Assembly: GCA_003697365.1 (NCBI GenBank)
Contig: RFGP01000076.1
Location: 1 to 33,501 of the forward strand
From: Chloroflexota bacterium
GTDB taxonomy: Bacteria > Chloroflexota > Anaerolineae > Aggregatilineales > J027
Reading direction: 5' to 3'
Length of the DNA stretch: 33,501 nt
Part shown: one piece after another, positions 33,355 through 33,501 of the stretch
Layout: each line of letters opens with the position of its first letter
How positions within the stretch are numbered: the first letter of the stretch is position 1
The notes under the pieces: model-generated
Databases searched by the model: none
Told to the model about the DNA's origin: nothing
Seen by the model: the letters and a program-made list of their open reading frames with translations, nothing else
Position numbers and translations under genes: made by a program

Positions 33355-33501
33355 GCGAGTTTTGATTTTGAATACTGAACAAATTACTCGTGATAAGAAA
33401 CTTTATCACTGGGTAATTGACGGCAAGCTAAGGCAGCCGAAATGGTCAATTGCCTTGCCGAGTGAAGTCGGCAACTCGTCGCAGGCTAGAGCAGATGATA
33501 A
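33344..33501 (+). CDS. Start of an unidentified gene (cut by window end)
   Basis: From the ATG at 33344 the frame stays open for 52 codons to the right edge and overlaps the KARI-like gene by 11 bases. The product starts MISKRVLILNTEQITRDKK and continues with YHWVIDGKLRQPKWSIALP. I do not recognise it. No clear ribosome-binding site precedes the ATG, so it would depend on coupling. Inverted repeats occur in the same stretch (GTGATAA/TTATCAC 33391-33410 and crossing pairs near 33414-33469), so an RNA element is the alternative. Sequence beyond the edge is needed. Confidence 0.4.
   Translation, partial: MISKRVLILNTEQITRDKKLYHWVIDGKLRQPKWSIALPSEVGNSSQARADD

Overview
The window looks like chromosomal core and near-core DNA of a bacterium. 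I favour a moderately AT-rich member of the Chloroflexota (Anaerolineae-like). This is an inference from gene content, not from a marker gene: ClpC and a four-domain S1 protein, an archaeal-style asparaginyl-tRNA synthetase, an FMN-riboswitch-controlled RibXY-type transporter, several Hanks-type kinases, a sortase, and a membrane PIN/TRAM protein. There is no tRNA, rRNA, insertion sequence, prophage or CRISPR array. Genes are tightly packed and many overlap by a few bases.

Layout. 1-4.4 kb: clpC (3' end cut off) and an S1-domain ribosomal protein, both leftward. 4.9-10.2 kb: a rightward five-gene run with a bactofilin-like beta-repeat membrane protein, a polytopic membrane protein, a SAM methyltransferase, a GAF sensor, and a kinase fused to a receiver and a LuxR-type helix-turn-helix; a strong hairpin ends it. 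10.3-13.0 kb: a DUF420-like membrane protein (leftward), a HEAT-repeat protein (rightward) and an SPFH/stomatin protein (leftward). 13.2-18.4 kb: a heterodimeric ABC exporter with one degenerate ATP site, then a sortase and a small tail-anchored protein. 18.4-22.0 kb: a YacL-like PIN/TRAM protein (leftward) and an OmpR/HisKA two-component pair. 22.2-25.7 kb: asnS, a GNAT acetyltransferase and a surface protein with FlgD-like Ig modules. 25.7-28.7 kb: a leftward ABC importer (ATPase, NMT1-like binding protein, permease) behind a consensus promoter, a complete FMN riboswitch and a hairpin covering the permease start. 28.8-33.5 kb: a rightward run with a pseudo-receiver/roadblock protein, a membrane Hanks kinase, a GNAT protein, a ketol-acid-reductoisomerase-like protein lacking several catalytic residues, and the start of an unidentified gene.

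The genes group into protein quality control and translation (clpC, S1, asnS), envelope work (exporter, sortase, SPFH, surface proteins), vitamin uptake (RibXYZ-like under FMN control) and signalling (two kinases, a two-component pair, a GAF protein and a roadblock protein). The best leads for something undescribed are the kinase-receiver-HTH fusion with its neighbours, and the kinase/GNAT/degenerate-KARI cluster at the right end.
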